A stretch of 29,526 nucleotides of DNA from Treponema sp. (GCA_031266255.1 JAISBK010000061.1:1-29526); one strand, 5' to 3'. Positions 15,034 to 23,870 are shown, counted from the stretch's first letter. The notes: generated by a model not told the origin, from the sequence alone. A program made the numbers and translations.

Positions 15034-16227
15034 ATGTGCCAGATGATGAACGCCTATGCCCTTTGCGCCGTAGGTGCGGAAAAGATCGTTTCCACTGAAC
15101 TGAAGAAGCTCGGCCTTTCTGTGCTTGCGGCTGCTTTTGGCAAGGTTCGGTTTCAGGCTGACCTGAAGGGGTTATACCGGGCTTTGATGAGCTTGCGGGC
15201 CGCGGATAGGGTGCTCTTGGAAGCAGGGGCTTTTCCTGCTGCAGATTTTGATGCTCTTTTTGAGGGGACAAGGAACATTCCCTGGGAAGCGCTTATCCCC
15301 CCAGGCATGGGCATCCGGGTTGCCAAGGTCAGGGTGAACCGTTCCCCGTTTCATGCGCTTACCACCATTCAGGCTATGGTCCACAAGGCTGCGGCAGAAC
15401 GGCTTTGTCAGCGCCGGGGGCTAAACCGGCTTCCTGAACAGGGAAAACAGGGAGAACTCCGGGTATACATCGACAAGGACCAGGTTTCCCTGCTTCTGGA
15501 TCTTGCGGGGGAGCCGCTGTTTAAGCGGGGTTATCGTATCGAGGGAGGTATCGCCCCGTTGCGGGAAACTACTGCCGCGGCTATGCTGCTTTTGGCTATG
15601 TGGCGGCGGAAATTTCCCCTGTACGATCCCTTTTGCGGTTCCGGTACCATTGCCATAGAAGCCGCGATGTATGCCTGGGATATGGCCCCAGGACTGGGCA
15701 GAAGTTTTGTCCTTTCAGACCTCGCCTTGGGGAACCGGGACCTGGAGCAAACGGTTCGGGAAGAACTCCTTAACCGGGTTGATTTTGCCCGGATTATTCG
15801 GATATATGGAAGCGATGCGGATCCTCGGGCAGTATCTCTGGCTCAATCCAACAGGGTGCGGGCATATACCCTGGCCCAGGGTAAAGGACCCGCGGGTAAG
15901 GGCATACAACGAGGTGAAGCCCTGCCCTGGCTGCCTGATTTTAAGGTATGTCCCTTGCAGCAAATCAAGGCCCATTACGGTAATAAAGAAAACACCCCCG
16001 GTTTCATTATTACTAATCCGCCCTACGGGAAACGCTTGGGAGACCGGGAAACTGCAGAAACCACCTACCAGGACATGGAACTGCTCTCCCGCAGGTTTCC
16101 TGGATGGAAACTGGGAATCATCACCGATCATCCAGGCTTGGAATCGTTCTTTGGCAAAAAGGCGGATTGCTGCAAAGCGCTTATCAACGGCGCCATCCCT
16201 TCCTATTTTTTTCTCTTTACCCTATGA
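15034..16227 (+). CDS. THUMP-domain class I RNA methyltransferase (RlmL/YpsC-like, UPF0020)
   Basis: 397 aa. An N-terminal ferredoxin-like/THUMP region (about 1-165; start NAYALCAVGAEKIVSTELKK) recognises RNA. The Rossmann methyltransferase domain has PFCGSGTIAIEAA (about 198-210, SAM binding) and the catalytic ITNPPYGKRLGD (N2-guanine type NPPY, about 325-336). It matches the enzymes that make m2G in 23S rRNA, such as the N-terminal half of RlmKL. ATG codons at 15043 and 15046 are alternative starts. The terminal PSYFFLFTL is typical of the family. Confidence 0.9.
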   Translation: MCQMMNAYALCAVGAEKIVSTELKKLGLSVLAAAFGKVRFQADLKGLYRALMSLRAADRVLLEAGAFPAADFDALFEGTRNIPWEALIPPGMGIRVAKVRVNRSPFHALTTIQAMVHKAAAERLCQRRGLNRLPEQGKQGELRVYIDKDQVSLLLDLAGEPLFKRGYRIEGGIAPLRETTAAAMLLLAMWRRKFPLYDPFCGSGTIAIEAAMYAWDMAPGLGRSFVLSDLALGNRDLEQTVREELLNRVDFARIIRIYGSDADPRAVSLAQSNRVRAYTLAQGKGPAGKGIQRGEALPWLPDFKVCPLQQIKAHYGNKENTPGFIITNPPYGKRLGDRETAETTYQDMELLSRRFPGWKLGIITDHPGLESFFGKKADCCKALINGAIPSYFFLFTL

Positions 16228-16291
16228 TCGTTACTTAGTTTATAATTTGAGGGAACAAAGGTGATACAAAACCGCATCCCAGGAGCAGGCT

Positions 16292-16894
16292 ATGTCCATT
16301 GTAATAGAACATAACAAGCGGCGGCGGAACATTTTAGAACATGCGTTGGAGGTCTTTATAGATGAGGGATTTGAGGCCGCCACGTTCCAGAAAATCGCAG
16401 ACCGGTGCGGCATCACCAGAACGACCTTGTATATTTATTTTAAAAACAAAAAAGACATCTTTAATTACAGCATTAAGCAGATCATGGGTCAGGTGGAGGA
16501 TAGTATTCTCCGGGTACGCCAAGACACAGGTCTTAGTAGAGTGGATAAGCTCATTCGAGTGCTTTGGGTGATTATGGATCATCTGGAAGAAAACCGCCAG
16601 CTCCTACAGGTAGTGCTGGATTATCTGCGCTGCCTTGCCAAGCAGCATACCGATCCGGCAACCTCTGTCCGCCGTAGAACTATCCGGCTGCGGCATATCC
16701 TGGCAACCATGGTCATTGACGGTATTCGGGAAGGGGTATTCAGGCCCATTACCGTGAGAACCATCAATGATCTCTTGTACGGCTTGCTTGAAGCGGCGAT
16801 ATTCCGGCTGACAGTGCTCAACCGGTCTTCGGTGGAAGACCTGAAGCACGCGGTAAGCCTAGCCGTTGAACAAATACAGACCGAGGCTTTTTAA
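16292..16894 (+). CDS. TetR/AcrR-family transcriptional regulator
   Basis: 200 aa. The DNA-binding domain at about 9-57 reads RRNILEHALEVFIDEGFEAA then TFQKIADRCGITRTTLYIYF, the TetR helix-turn-helix. The rest is an all-helical ligand-binding and dimerisation domain of unknown ligand. The ATG has CAGGAG about 8 nt upstream. There is no divergent target gene next to it; its regulon is not visible. Confidence 0.9.
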   Translation: MSIVIEHNKRRRNILEHALEVFIDEGFEAATFQKIADRCGITRTTLYIYFKNKKDIFNYSIKQIMGQVEDSILRVRQDTGLSRVDKLIRVLWVIMDHLEENRQLLQVVLDYLRCLAKQHTDPATSVRRRTIRLRHILATMVIDGIREGVFRPITVRTINDLLYGLLEAAIFRLTVLNRSSVEDLKHAVSLAVEQIQTEAF

Positions 16895-16929
16895 TATCTT
16901 TTCAGCAGAAGCGCTATAAACGCAAGAAC

Positions 16930-17107
16930 CGTCATTTGCAGTGTGTTATGTAGCTTCCGTCCACCGCAATGTGTAGCTTTACCCCTGAAGTTTTTTTCCC
17001 GCATCATATCCCTTTTCTTCGGCCGTATCCGCGTTTTTCATACTTTTGGAATCTATGATTACCATGGTTGTTTTCGGCCTTTGATTCGCATGATTATTAT
17101 GAGGCAT
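16930..17107 (-). mobile_element. Degraded IS5-family transposase fragment
   Basis: On the minus strand from 17107, one frame gives RPKTTMVIIDSKSMKNADTA then EEKGYDAGKKLQG and a stop at 16979-16981. One frame over, the match continues as VKLHIAVDGSYITHCK. This is the DDE core of IS5/IS1031-type transposases: the first catalytic Asp in IIDSxSxK, GYDxGKKxxG, then KxHIxVD with the second Asp. A frameshift at the GGGG and a later stop show that it is dead. Only about 60 residues remain, and no inverted repeats were found. Confidence 0.75.
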
Positions 17108-17145
17108 GACCTTTTTGGGGTTAGATTAATTATTAGGCAATGCGC

Positions 17146-17174
17146 TTGACTTATCATGTAAATATGGGTATTAT
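17146..17174 (+). promoter_or_regulatory. Promoter of the tRNA operon
   Basis: TTGACT (17146-17151), a 17-nt spacer, then TATTAT (17169-17174). The predicted start at about 17181 is a few bases before tRNA-Thr. Confidence 0.7.
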
Positions 17175-17188
17175 AAGGTATATTATCT

Positions 17189-17262
17189 GCCATCTTAGCT
17201 CAGTTGGCTAGAGCACCTGACTTGTAATCATGAGGTCCCCGGTTCGACTCCGGGAGATGGCT
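17189..17262 (+). tRNA. tRNA-Thr (anticodon TGT)
   Basis: A 74-nt cloverleaf: acceptor GCCATCT/AGATGGC, D arm GCTC/GAGC, anticodon loop CTTGTAA, T arm CCCGG-TTCGACT-CCGGG. CCA is not encoded. The anticodon stem CCTGA/TCATG has one C-U mismatch where TCAGG would pair fully. Confidence 0.95.
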
Positions 17263-17332
17263 TTCTTGTGAAAGAAAGCCCTTGTGTCAAGAGAAGTGGT
17301 GTTTAAGTTACAGGGTAAAGGGGTAAATACGA

Positions 17333-17414
17333 GGGGAGATTCCCGAGCGGTCAAAGGGGGCAGACTGTAAATCTGTTGGCTCAGCCTTCGAAGGTTCGAA
17401 TCCTTCTCTCCCCA
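17333..17414 (+). tRNA. tRNA-Tyr (anticodon GTA)
   Basis: A class II tRNA of 82 nt with a long variable arm. Acceptor GGGGAGA/TCTCCCC, anticodon loop within GACTGTAAATC, T arm GAAGG-TTCGAAT-CCTTC, discriminator A. CCA is not encoded. It follows tRNA-Thr by 70 nt and is probably cotranscribed. Confidence 0.96.
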
Positions 17415-17453
17415 ATGGGGGTTGTCCATAAGGAAGGACAACCCCCATTTTTT
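17415..17453 (+). terminator. Intrinsic terminator of the tRNA operon
   Basis: A perfect 13-bp stem (ATGGGGGTTGTCC with GGACAACCCCCAT), an 8-nt loop and a T6 tract (17448-17453). The next gene's AGGAGG ribosome site begins immediately after the T tract. Confidence 0.92.
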
Positions 17454-17463
17454 AGGAGGCGCT

Positions 17464-17949
17464 ATGGTGAGTCGGCCTGGTTCCCCGGCCTCTTATCGGG
17501 AACACGGTAATGAACCCTTTTATCATAAGGGATTGCGTTTTTCTTGTACCCGTTGTTCAGCCTGTTGCCGATATGAAAGCGGTTTTGTATTTCTTTCTAA
17601 AAAAGATGTCCTTATTCTGGCTACAGCCTTACAAATGGGATATACTGATGTTATAGTAACCTATTGTCGGTGGGTTCCAGGAACTAGTCAGGAGGAACGG
17701 CTTTCCTTAAAAGAAACAGTTGATTATGATTGTATTTTCTGGAAAAACGGGTGTTCGGTGTATGAAGGACGTCCACTCCAATGTAGAACCTTTCCGTTTT
17801 GGTCCTCAATCCTCGTTTCTCCTGATTCCTGGGATTATACGGCAGCTTCCTGCCCGGGTATGGGGAAAGGTATGCTGCATACCAAGGACGAAATAGAAGG
17901 ATGGATACGCCGGCAAAGGGAAGAACCGCTCATGGTAAGAACAGGTTGA
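17464..17949 (+). CDS. YkgJ-family cysteine-cluster (metal-binding) protein
   Basis: 161 aa from ATG 17464, which has a perfect AGGAGG 4 nt upstream. A longer TTG start at 17422 would fall inside the terminator hairpin and is rejected. CTRCSACC (C28, C31, C34, C35) is the YkgJ signature, and DCIFWKNGCSVYEGRPLQCR with FPFW is the second Cys group. It probably binds Zn or an Fe-S cluster; the role is unknown. The ribosome site directly follows the tRNA terminator, so expression depends on read-through or on a promoter I could not identify. Confidence 0.85.
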   Translation: MVSRPGSPASYREHGNEPFYHKGLRFSCTRCSACCRYESGFVFLSKKDVLILATALQMGYTDVIVTYCRWVPGTSQEERLSLKETVDYDCIFWKNGCSVYEGRPLQCRTFPFWSSILVSPDSWDYTAASCPGMGKGMLHTKDEIEGWIRRQREEPLMVRTG

Positions 17950-17968
17950 ACAGCGTGGGGGTGTAAAT

Positions 17969-18913
17969 ATGCATATCCGTTTTTGGGGTGTCCGTGGTTC
18001 TTTGCCGGCACCGCTGGTATCATCCCATATAAAAAGTAAAATTGCCGGGATCCTAGAACAAATGAGCCCAGCAGATATTGAAACCCCTGAAGCGAGAGAA
18101 CGGTTTCTCGCAGCGTTGCCCCCGTGGTTGGGCGGTACGGTGGGTGGAAACACTTCCTGCATTTCTCTCACGTTGGATGATCCCGGTCAGGTCATTGTTT
18201 TTGATGCTGGTTCAGGGATCCGGGAATTAGGTATTGTCCTGGCCCAGCAAGAGCCGAAGATCCTCCATTACGCTCTATTTTTTTCTCATTTTCATTGGGA
18301 TCATATCATGGGCCTGCCTTTTTTTAATCCCGCCTATGATTCCACGGTACAGGTTGATTTTTATTCCCCTGTGCAAGACTTGAAGACCATCCTGGGTCAA
18401 CAAATGCGATGTCCCTACTTTCCGACAAGTATGGATATGATGGGAGCAAAGAAAACCTTTCATTGTTTATCTCGGGAACTGAGTTTGTATAACGTGCACA
18501 TTTCCTATAAACTTATGAACCATCCAGGGGCTTCTTATTCCTATCGGGTTGATGATGGAAAACACCGGTTTATCTATGCCACAGATGTAGCTTTATCAGC
18601 TGAAGATTTTACCGGTAACGAAGAAAATACCGCGTTTTTTGAGCACTGTGATGTAGCAGTCATAGATGCCCAATACACTTTAAAGGAGGCCATTGAAAAA
18701 TACAACTGGGGCCATAGCGCCTTCAGTATGGCGGTAGATTTTGCCGCCCATTGGAAGATAAAGCATCTGGTTTTGTTCCATCACGAACCTACGTATGATG
18801 ACCGAAAGTTATATTCTATTCTGCAATCCGCCCAGTGGTATATCGAGCGGATGGGTTTCAAGGGCATAAAGGTGAGCCTTGCTACCGAAGGTCTGGAAAT
18901 AAACCTAGCGTAA
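17969..18913 (+). CDS. Metallo-beta-lactamase-fold hydrolase
   Basis: 314 aa. FWGVRGSLPAP at the start and GGNTSCISL then VFDAGSGIRELG are typical of PhnP/RNase Z-like MBL proteins. The metal-binding motif FSHFHWDHIMGLPFF (HxHxDH) lies at about 106-120, with further ligands in NHPGASYSY, YATDVALS and LFHHEPTYDD. It is probably a phosphodiesterase or related hydrolase; the substrate is unknown. The start ATG at 17969 has GGGGGTG upstream, and the gene follows the YkgJ-type gene by 19 nt. Confidence 0.87.
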   Translation: MHIRFWGVRGSLPAPLVSSHIKSKIAGILEQMSPADIETPEARERFLAALPPWLGGTVGGNTSCISLTLDDPGQVIVFDAGSGIRELGIVLAQQEPKILHYALFFSHFHWDHIMGLPFFNPAYDSTVQVDFYSPVQDLKTILGQQMRCPYFPTSMDMMGAKKTFHCLSRELSLYNVHISYKLMNHPGASYSYRVDDGKHRFIYATDVALSAEDFTGNEENTAFFEHCDVAVIDAQYTLKEAIEKYNWGHSAFSMAVDFAAHWKIKHLVLFHHEPTYDDRKLYSILQSAQWYIERMGFKGIKVSLATEGLEINLA

Positions 18914-18928
18914 GGGAAGCGTATAATT

Positions 18929-19108
18929 ATGGAATATAAGCAGCAAGAAGGGATATTTTTCACCTTTAATGAACTGAAAACCATATTTCCGTGGTTTAAA
19001 AAGAGAGAAAACACCCTTTCCTTGGCGGAACGGGCTGTACTCTTAAAAATAGAACAGGCACTGTATGAACAGCTTTCCATACAAGAAGCGGAAGGTCTTT
19101 TGAAATAG
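18929..19108 (+). CDS. Small hypothetical protein (59 aa)
   Basis: Below the usual ORF cut-off. It starts MEYKQQEGIFFTFNELKTIF and continues PWFKKRENTLSLAERAVLLK and IEQALYEQLSIQEAEGLLK. An AAGGGAAG Shine-Dalgarno overlaps the preceding stop codon, and the ORF fills the gap between the metallo-hydrolase gene and mltG. The composition is that of a real soluble, mainly helical protein. No family is recognised. Confidence 0.65.
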   Translation: MEYKQQEGIFFTFNELKTIFPWFKKRENTLSLAERAVLLKIEQALYEQLSIQEAEGLLK

Positions 19109-19140
19109 CTTCATGTTAATGCGTGGAACCAGGAGTAGGA

Positions 19141-20226
19141 ATGGCGGGGATAATCCGGCTACTTAAACCGATAGGGTTTTTCATAGGCTGTCTTATGGGG
19201 ATGGGGGTATTATGCTCGGTACTGGCGGTAGGAGGATTTATGTATTTTAATGCTCCTCCCGAAGGTCCTGCAGAGCAGGATACTACCGGGGTAGCTGAAC
19301 CTGATGAATCGACCACCCAAATCCGGTTTTTTGAGGTCTATACGGGAGAAAGCGCTATGGCCGTGGGAAGACGGCTGAAAGATGCAGGGATTATACGAAG
19401 CTATTATTTCTGGTACATGCTCTCCCGGCTTGATAAGGGGTATCTAAAAGCCGGAACCTATAGACTGGAGCTTCCTGCAAGCCAAATGGCTATTCGTTCT
19501 GTCTTCGTAACCGGACAACAGTTCCTTATCAAAGTAACCATTCCTGAAGGAGTAACCCTAAAAAAGATAGCCAAGATCCTTGAAACCGCGGAAATCTGTG
19601 ATGCTGCTGCGTTTCTCACCGCGGCAGCGGAAAAGACCCTGTGTGCAGCTTATCAGATACCCGGTGACACTATGGAAGGTTTTCTCTATCCAGATACGTA
19701 TTTCTTTCCTCGAGACTATCCTGCGTCTTTGGTGGTCAGAGCTATGGCAGATACCTTCTTTAAGCGTATTGCAGCTCTACACAGTAAGACCCTGAGCCCT
19801 GAAGAGCTGTACCAGAAGGTTATCATTGCGTCGGTTGTGGAACGGGAATACCGGGTCGATGAAGAGGCTCCTCTCATGGCTGGGGTATTTTATAACCGTT
19901 TAGATATCGGTATGGCCCTTCAATCCTGCGCTACTGTGGAATATGTGATCACCGAAATCCAGGGACGACCCCACCCTACAGTGCTTTATACTAAGGACAC
20001 GGAGATTCAGGATCCCTATAACACCTATATGAGATCGGGATTGCCCCCGGGACCGATTTCCGCGCCTGGAGCGGTTGCCCTGAATGCGGCGTTTAACCCT
20101 GTACGGAGTGAGTATCTTTATTTTCGTTTGGTAGACGGCGCAGCAGGGCGGCACTATTTTTCCCGTACCTTAGACGATCATATCCGGGCAGGGGCACTCT
20201 ACGTTAAAGGGAGTTCTTCTTCGTAA
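19141..20226 (+). CDS. mltG: Endolytic murein transglycosylase MltG (YceG-like)
   Basis: 361 aa from ATG 19141, which has AGGAG (19131-19135) 5 nt upstream; the GTG at 19123 would add six residues and has no such site. An N-terminal membrane anchor (about 12-37) is followed by a LysM-like domain and the YceG catalytic domain. Signatures: GFLYPDTYFFPRD, VVEREYRVDEEAPLMAGVFYN (catalytic Glu, about 234) and SGLPPGPISAPG...YLYF. The enzyme cleaves nascent glycan strands during peptidoglycan synthesis. It sits just upstream of dnaG and rpoD. Confidence 0.92.
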   Translation: MAGIIRLLKPIGFFIGCLMGMGVLCSVLAVGGFMYFNAPPEGPAEQDTTGVAEPDESTTQIRFFEVYTGESAMAVGRRLKDAGIIRSYYFWYMLSRLDKGYLKAGTYRLELPASQMAIRSVFVTGQQFLIKVTIPEGVTLKKIAKILETAEICDAAAFLTAAAEKTLCAAYQIPGDTMEGFLYPDTYFFPRDYPASLVVRAMADTFFKRIAALHSKTLSPEELYQKVIIASVVEREYRVDEEAPLMAGVFYNRLDIGMALQSCATVEYVITEIQGRPHPTVLYTKDTEIQDPYNTYMRSGLPPGPISAPGAVALNAAFNPVRSEYLYFRLVDGAAGRHYFSRTLDDHIRAGALYVKGSSSS

Positions 20227-20263
20227 TGGGTAAACTCCAGGATAAGAAGGAAGTGGATCCGGG

Positions 20264-22081
20264 ATGAGCTATATCGCCCAATCTACGATACAAGAGGTGA
20301 ACCATACCCTAGATGCCCTTGCGGTGGTAGGTGAATATGTGCGGCTTGAACAACGAGGCGGAAGGTATGTGGGGCTCTGTCCCTTTCATAATGAAAAGAC
20401 CCCTTCTTTCACGGTTAATCCAGACCTCAAATTGTACCACTGTTTTGGCTGCGGCAAGGGGGGGACGGTGCTGAATTTTGTTATGGAGCAGGAAAAACTG
20501 TCTTTTCCTGAAGCAGTAGAACTTCTGGCAAAACGTCTGGGCGTTCCTATCGTGTATGAACATGGGCAGGGGCAACAGGATCCGGGAGCCCTCTCAAGAA
20601 TGCAGGAATTGGAGCAAAAAACCGAACTCTATCGCCGAGTGGCAGGGAGTTTTCACTATCTGCTGATGCAAGGTTCTGAAGGAACCAGGGCAAAACACTA
20701 TGTCTTGTCTCGGGGATTGAGCGTCGAAACCCTTGATCGGTTTTGTCTTGGATATGCGCCGGTGGATAGGCGCTGGCTTTTCCTGTTTCTCTCCCAAAAA
20801 GGGTATTCAGAAGCTTTTCTCGCTTCTTCCGGGCTTTTTTCATCCAAATATCCCCGGTCGAGTTTTTTTTCGGGCCGGCTCATGTTTCCCATCTCGGATC
20901 GGCAGGGGCGAGCCATAGCTTTTGGGGGACGGCTTGTTTCAGGAGAGGGCCCGAAATATCTCAACTCACCAGAATCGAATCTGTACAAGAAAGGACAGAC
21001 CCTGTTTGCCTTGGATCACGCCCTCAGCACCATTCGAAATACCCAGGCGGTCTATATCGCGGAAGGGTATATGGATGTAATAGCCCTGCACCAAGCAGGT
21101 ATTGCCAACGCCGTTGCCCCTTTGGGAACCGCGTTTACCGATGAACAGGCCCAGGTCTTGCGCCGCTGGGCAGAGCGGGTATACCTTTTTTTTGATGCGG
21201 ATGCTGCAGGGCGTCAAGCAGCGCTTAAAGCCATCCTCACGTGCAGGAGAAACGGCCTGGTCGCAGAGGTGGTGGTTCCCGGTCATAACCTGGGGCCCGA
21301 AGGAGTATATAAAGATCCCGCAGATATTTTAAAGGAAGCCGGCCCAGAAGTCTTGCAAAAATCAGCAAGAAATAGTATAATTGATGTTGAGTATCTTATA
21401 ATCCGTAGTAGGTCTCTTTTTGATCTATCTGACCCTGAAGGGAAAGCGAAAGCCTGTGATTTTATGTTTCCTTATTTAGAAACCCTGGATTCGGAAGTTT
21501 CAAGAATGGCTTCTATTGAGCATATTGCCGATGTTTTTGGGGTGGATCGAATGGCGGTATTTCAGGATTATATGAATCATATTGATTCCACTCAAAGGCA
21601 TGTATCAAGGAGGGGGGGGGAAGAAAACCTTCGGGCAGCAGAACATATCCGTATGAACGATGAGTTGTACCTGCTTATTGTGGTTTCCATACATGGTCAA
21701 TGGTATCCACATTTGCGCACGCATCTTTCGATTAAAGAGATTGAAGACCCCTTTGCAAAAGAACTTTTTATCGCTTTGGAAGAGTGTTTTATATACGATG
21801 AATCCGGTATGGATGCGCTTTTATCCCGTATCAGCAGAGAGGATTTGCGGAATTTTGTCATTAAGCAGGCTGCATCCAGCGAATTTTCCTCAAAACCAGA
21901 ACAACTCGTCTCGGATGGCATTAAACGGATTAAGCGGCGGCGGATTGAAAAGCGGTTGAGCGAGATTGTAATGAAGCTTCGTATTGCAGCGAGTGGAACT
22001 GCTGAAGTGCATGCTAAAGAACTCTTGGCTGAGAAGATGCATATTGATGCTGAATTACGCCGAATGAATGAAGGAAGATAA
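20264..22081 (+). CDS. dnaG: DNA primase
   Basis: 605 aa. N-terminal CHC2 zinc ribbon with C39, H42, C60 and C63. The TOPRIM core has YIAEGYMDVIALHQAG (catalytic Glu, about 266) and YLFFDADAAGRQA (about 307-317). The C-terminal helicase-binding region is present. An AAGGAAG ribosome site lies 10 nt before the ATG. A run of nine G residues (21612-21620) encodes part of RRGGEEN; the frame is intact in this sequence. rpoD starts 3 nt after the stop, as in the macromolecular-synthesis operon. The usual rpsU is absent and mltG takes its place. Confidence 0.95.
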   Translation: MSYIAQSTIQEVNHTLDALAVVGEYVRLEQRGGRYVGLCPFHNEKTPSFTVNPDLKLYHCFGCGKGGTVLNFVMEQEKLSFPEAVELLAKRLGVPIVYEHGQGQQDPGALSRMQELEQKTELYRRVAGSFHYLLMQGSEGTRAKHYVLSRGLSVETLDRFCLGYAPVDRRWLFLFLSQKGYSEAFLASSGLFSSKYPRSSFFSGRLMFPISDRQGRAIAFGGRLVSGEGPKYLNSPESNLYKKGQTLFALDHALSTIRNTQAVYIAEGYMDVIALHQAGIANAVAPLGTAFTDEQAQVLRRWAERVYLFFDADAAGRQAALKAILTCRRNGLVAEVVVPGHNLGPEGVYKDPADILKEAGPEVLQKSARNSIIDVEYLIIRSRSLFDLSDPEGKAKACDFMFPYLETLDSEVSRMASIEHIADVFGVDRMAVFQDYMNHIDSTQRHVSRRGGEENLRAAEHIRMNDELYLLIVVSIHGQWYPHLRTHLSIKEIEDPFAKELFIALEECFIYDESGMDALLSRISREDLRNFVIKQAASSEFSSKPEQLVSDGIKRIKRRRIEKRLSEIVMKLRIAASGTAEVHAKELLAEKMHIDAELRRMNEGR

Positions 22082-22084
22082 GCA

Positions 22085-23824
22085 ATGACGGATTTGCAGC
22101 TCGATCCTGCTGTTTTGAAGTTGATTGAATATGCCAAGGAAAAGAAGTCTCTTTCCTACGAGGAACTTTCTGATTATCTGCCTGAGCATATTGCCAATTC
22201 CGATAAGATTGAACAGGTCTTTGCATTACTCGAGGCAAATAATGTCCAGATCTTTCAGGAAGAGTCCCCGGGGGAGGATGAAGGGGAACTGGAAGCACGG
22301 AAAACTCCCCGGGGTGAAAAGAAACGTCTGATTGCTATTGAGAAGGAAGCATCAGTCGATGATCCAATCCGGCTCTATTTGAGGGAAATTGGCAGGGAAA
22401 ACCTCCTTACCGCAGAACAAGAAGTAGAACTTTCCAAACAGATGGAGAATGGGGAGAATATTATCAAGGGGGTGATAAAAAAGTCCGGGATGATCATCTC
22501 CGAATTTTACCATATCGCCCAAAAGGCTTTTTCTAAAAAAGATCTGCGGGAATTAAACCTCTCCAAAAAAGAAATTACCGAATACATGACCGAGCGCCGC
22601 CGACTTAATCAATTTTACAAGGAAACCTTGCGGCTTATTCTGGGGGATATGAAAAATTATCTGGAAATAAAGCGTCGGTTTATTTCCCGGGGGATGAATA
22701 TTTTTGAAGACCTTGAGCTTAAGGAAATCCGAGCTCACATCATGGAAGTCATTGATGGAGCTGAAGTGCATCCAGATGAAATAACCGGGTTTTCCGAGAA
22801 ATTTATCCAGGCTGCTCGGCGAATCAAACGGTATAAGAAAGAACAGGAACGGATAGAAAAACACCTCAAGGTGCGATCCCTTAGAGAACTGCGGGTCTTA
22901 GGTCGAGGGCTTACCATCAAAGAGGAACGGGAACGGCTTGAGGAAGAACTGGGTCTTTCGTCGGATGACATCAAAGAGAAGATCCGGCTCATCCAGGTAA
23001 CTGAGAAGAAGCTCCGCCAGATGGAAGCTGAATTTGAGGAACCTATTGAGAATATCAACCTTATGGCAAAAGAAATAAGCCGGGGTAGGAACATGATGAA
23101 AAACGCCAAGGATAGGCTCATCAAGGCAAACCTACGGCTGGTGGTTTCCATTGCCAAAAAGTACACCAATCGGGGACTCCATTTCTTTGATCTGGTCCAG
23201 GAAGGAAATATCGGTTTAATCAAAGCGGTAGAGAAATTTGAATACCAGAAAGGTTTTAAGTTTTCCACGTATGCCACCTGGTGGATCCGGCAGGCCATTA
23301 CCCGGTCTATTTCAGATCAGGCCAGGACCATCCGTGTCCCGGTACACATGATAGAACAGATCAACAAGGTAGTCCGGGAATCCCGGCAGCTCATGCAAGT
23401 CCTGGGACGGGAACCTACGGACGAGGAGATAGCTGAACGGCTCGGCTGGACTACCCAGCGGGTAAAATCCGTGAAGAACGTTGCCCGGGAGCCTATATCC
23501 TTGGAAACCCCCATCGGGGAAGAGGAAGATTCTCTTTTAGGGGATTTTATAGAAGACAAGGAAGTGGAAAATCCCGCGAATCTCACGGCTTTTACCCTGT
23601 TACAGGAACAGCTTTCCGGAGTACTTGCCACCTTGCCCATAAGAGAACAGGAAGTACTCAAGATGCGTTTTGGCCTGGACGACGGTTATTCTCTTACCCT
23701 GGAAGAGGTAGGGTTGTACTTCAATGTTACCCGGGAGCGGATCCGGCAGATCGAGGCAAAAGCCCTGCGCCGGTTGCGGCATCCCAAACGGAGCCGGCGT
23801 TTAAAAGATTATTTAGATCACTAG
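22085..23824 (+). CDS. rpoD: Primary sigma factor RpoD (sigma-70)
   Basis: 579 aa. Region 1.1 is at the N-terminus and region 1.2 at about 91-125 (DDPIRLYLREIGRENLLTAE). A charged non-conserved region lies between about 130 and 330. Regions 2.3-2.4 contain FDLVQEGNIGLIKAVEKFEY then FKFSTYATWWIRQAITR (about 361-405). Region 4.2 has VTRERIRQIEAKALRRLRHP (about 546-565). It directs RNA polymerase to housekeeping promoters of the TTGACA/TATAAT type, which fits the promoters seen in this window. It is translationally coupled to dnaG. Confidence 0.96.
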   Translation: MTDLQLDPAVLKLIEYAKEKKSLSYEELSDYLPEHIANSDKIEQVFALLEANNVQIFQEESPGEDEGELEARKTPRGEKKRLIAIEKEASVDDPIRLYLREIGRENLLTAEQEVELSKQMENGENIIKGVIKKSGMIISEFYHIAQKAFSKKDLRELNLSKKEITEYMTERRRLNQFYKETLRLILGDMKNYLEIKRRFISRGMNIFEDLELKEIRAHIMEVIDGAEVHPDEITGFSEKFIQAARRIKRYKKEQERIEKHLKVRSLRELRVLGRGLTIKEERERLEEELGLSSDDIKEKIRLIQVTEKKLRQMEAEFEEPIENINLMAKEISRGRNMMKNAKDRLIKANLRLVVSIAKKYTNRGLHFFDLVQEGNIGLIKAVEKFEYQKGFKFSTYATWWIRQAITRSISDQARTIRVPVHMIEQINKVVRESRQLMQVLGREPTDEEIAERLGWTTQRVKSVKNVAREPISLETPIGEEEDSLLGDFIEDKEVENPANLTAFTLLQEQLSGVLATLPIREQEVLKMRFGLDDGYSLTLEEVGLYFNVTRERIRQIEAKALRRLRHPKRSRRLKDYLDH

Positions 23825-23870
23825 CCAATGAAACGCGGTGGCTCATAAACCAACGTAAAGGGGATACACG

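Noticed and set aside
16943..17149. 68-codon plus-strand ORF next to the tRNAs
   Set aside because: It lies opposite the decayed IS5 transposase and has no ribosome site; the minus strand explains the sequence.
17422..17463. Upstream TTG start for the YkgJ-type gene
   Set aside because: It lies inside the terminator hairpin; ATG 17464 has a perfect AGGAGG.
22735..23298. Long minus-strand ORFs opposite rpoD, and similar ones opposite dnaG and dxs
   Set aside because: Codon-bias shadows of well-conserved genes on the plus strand, with no family match.
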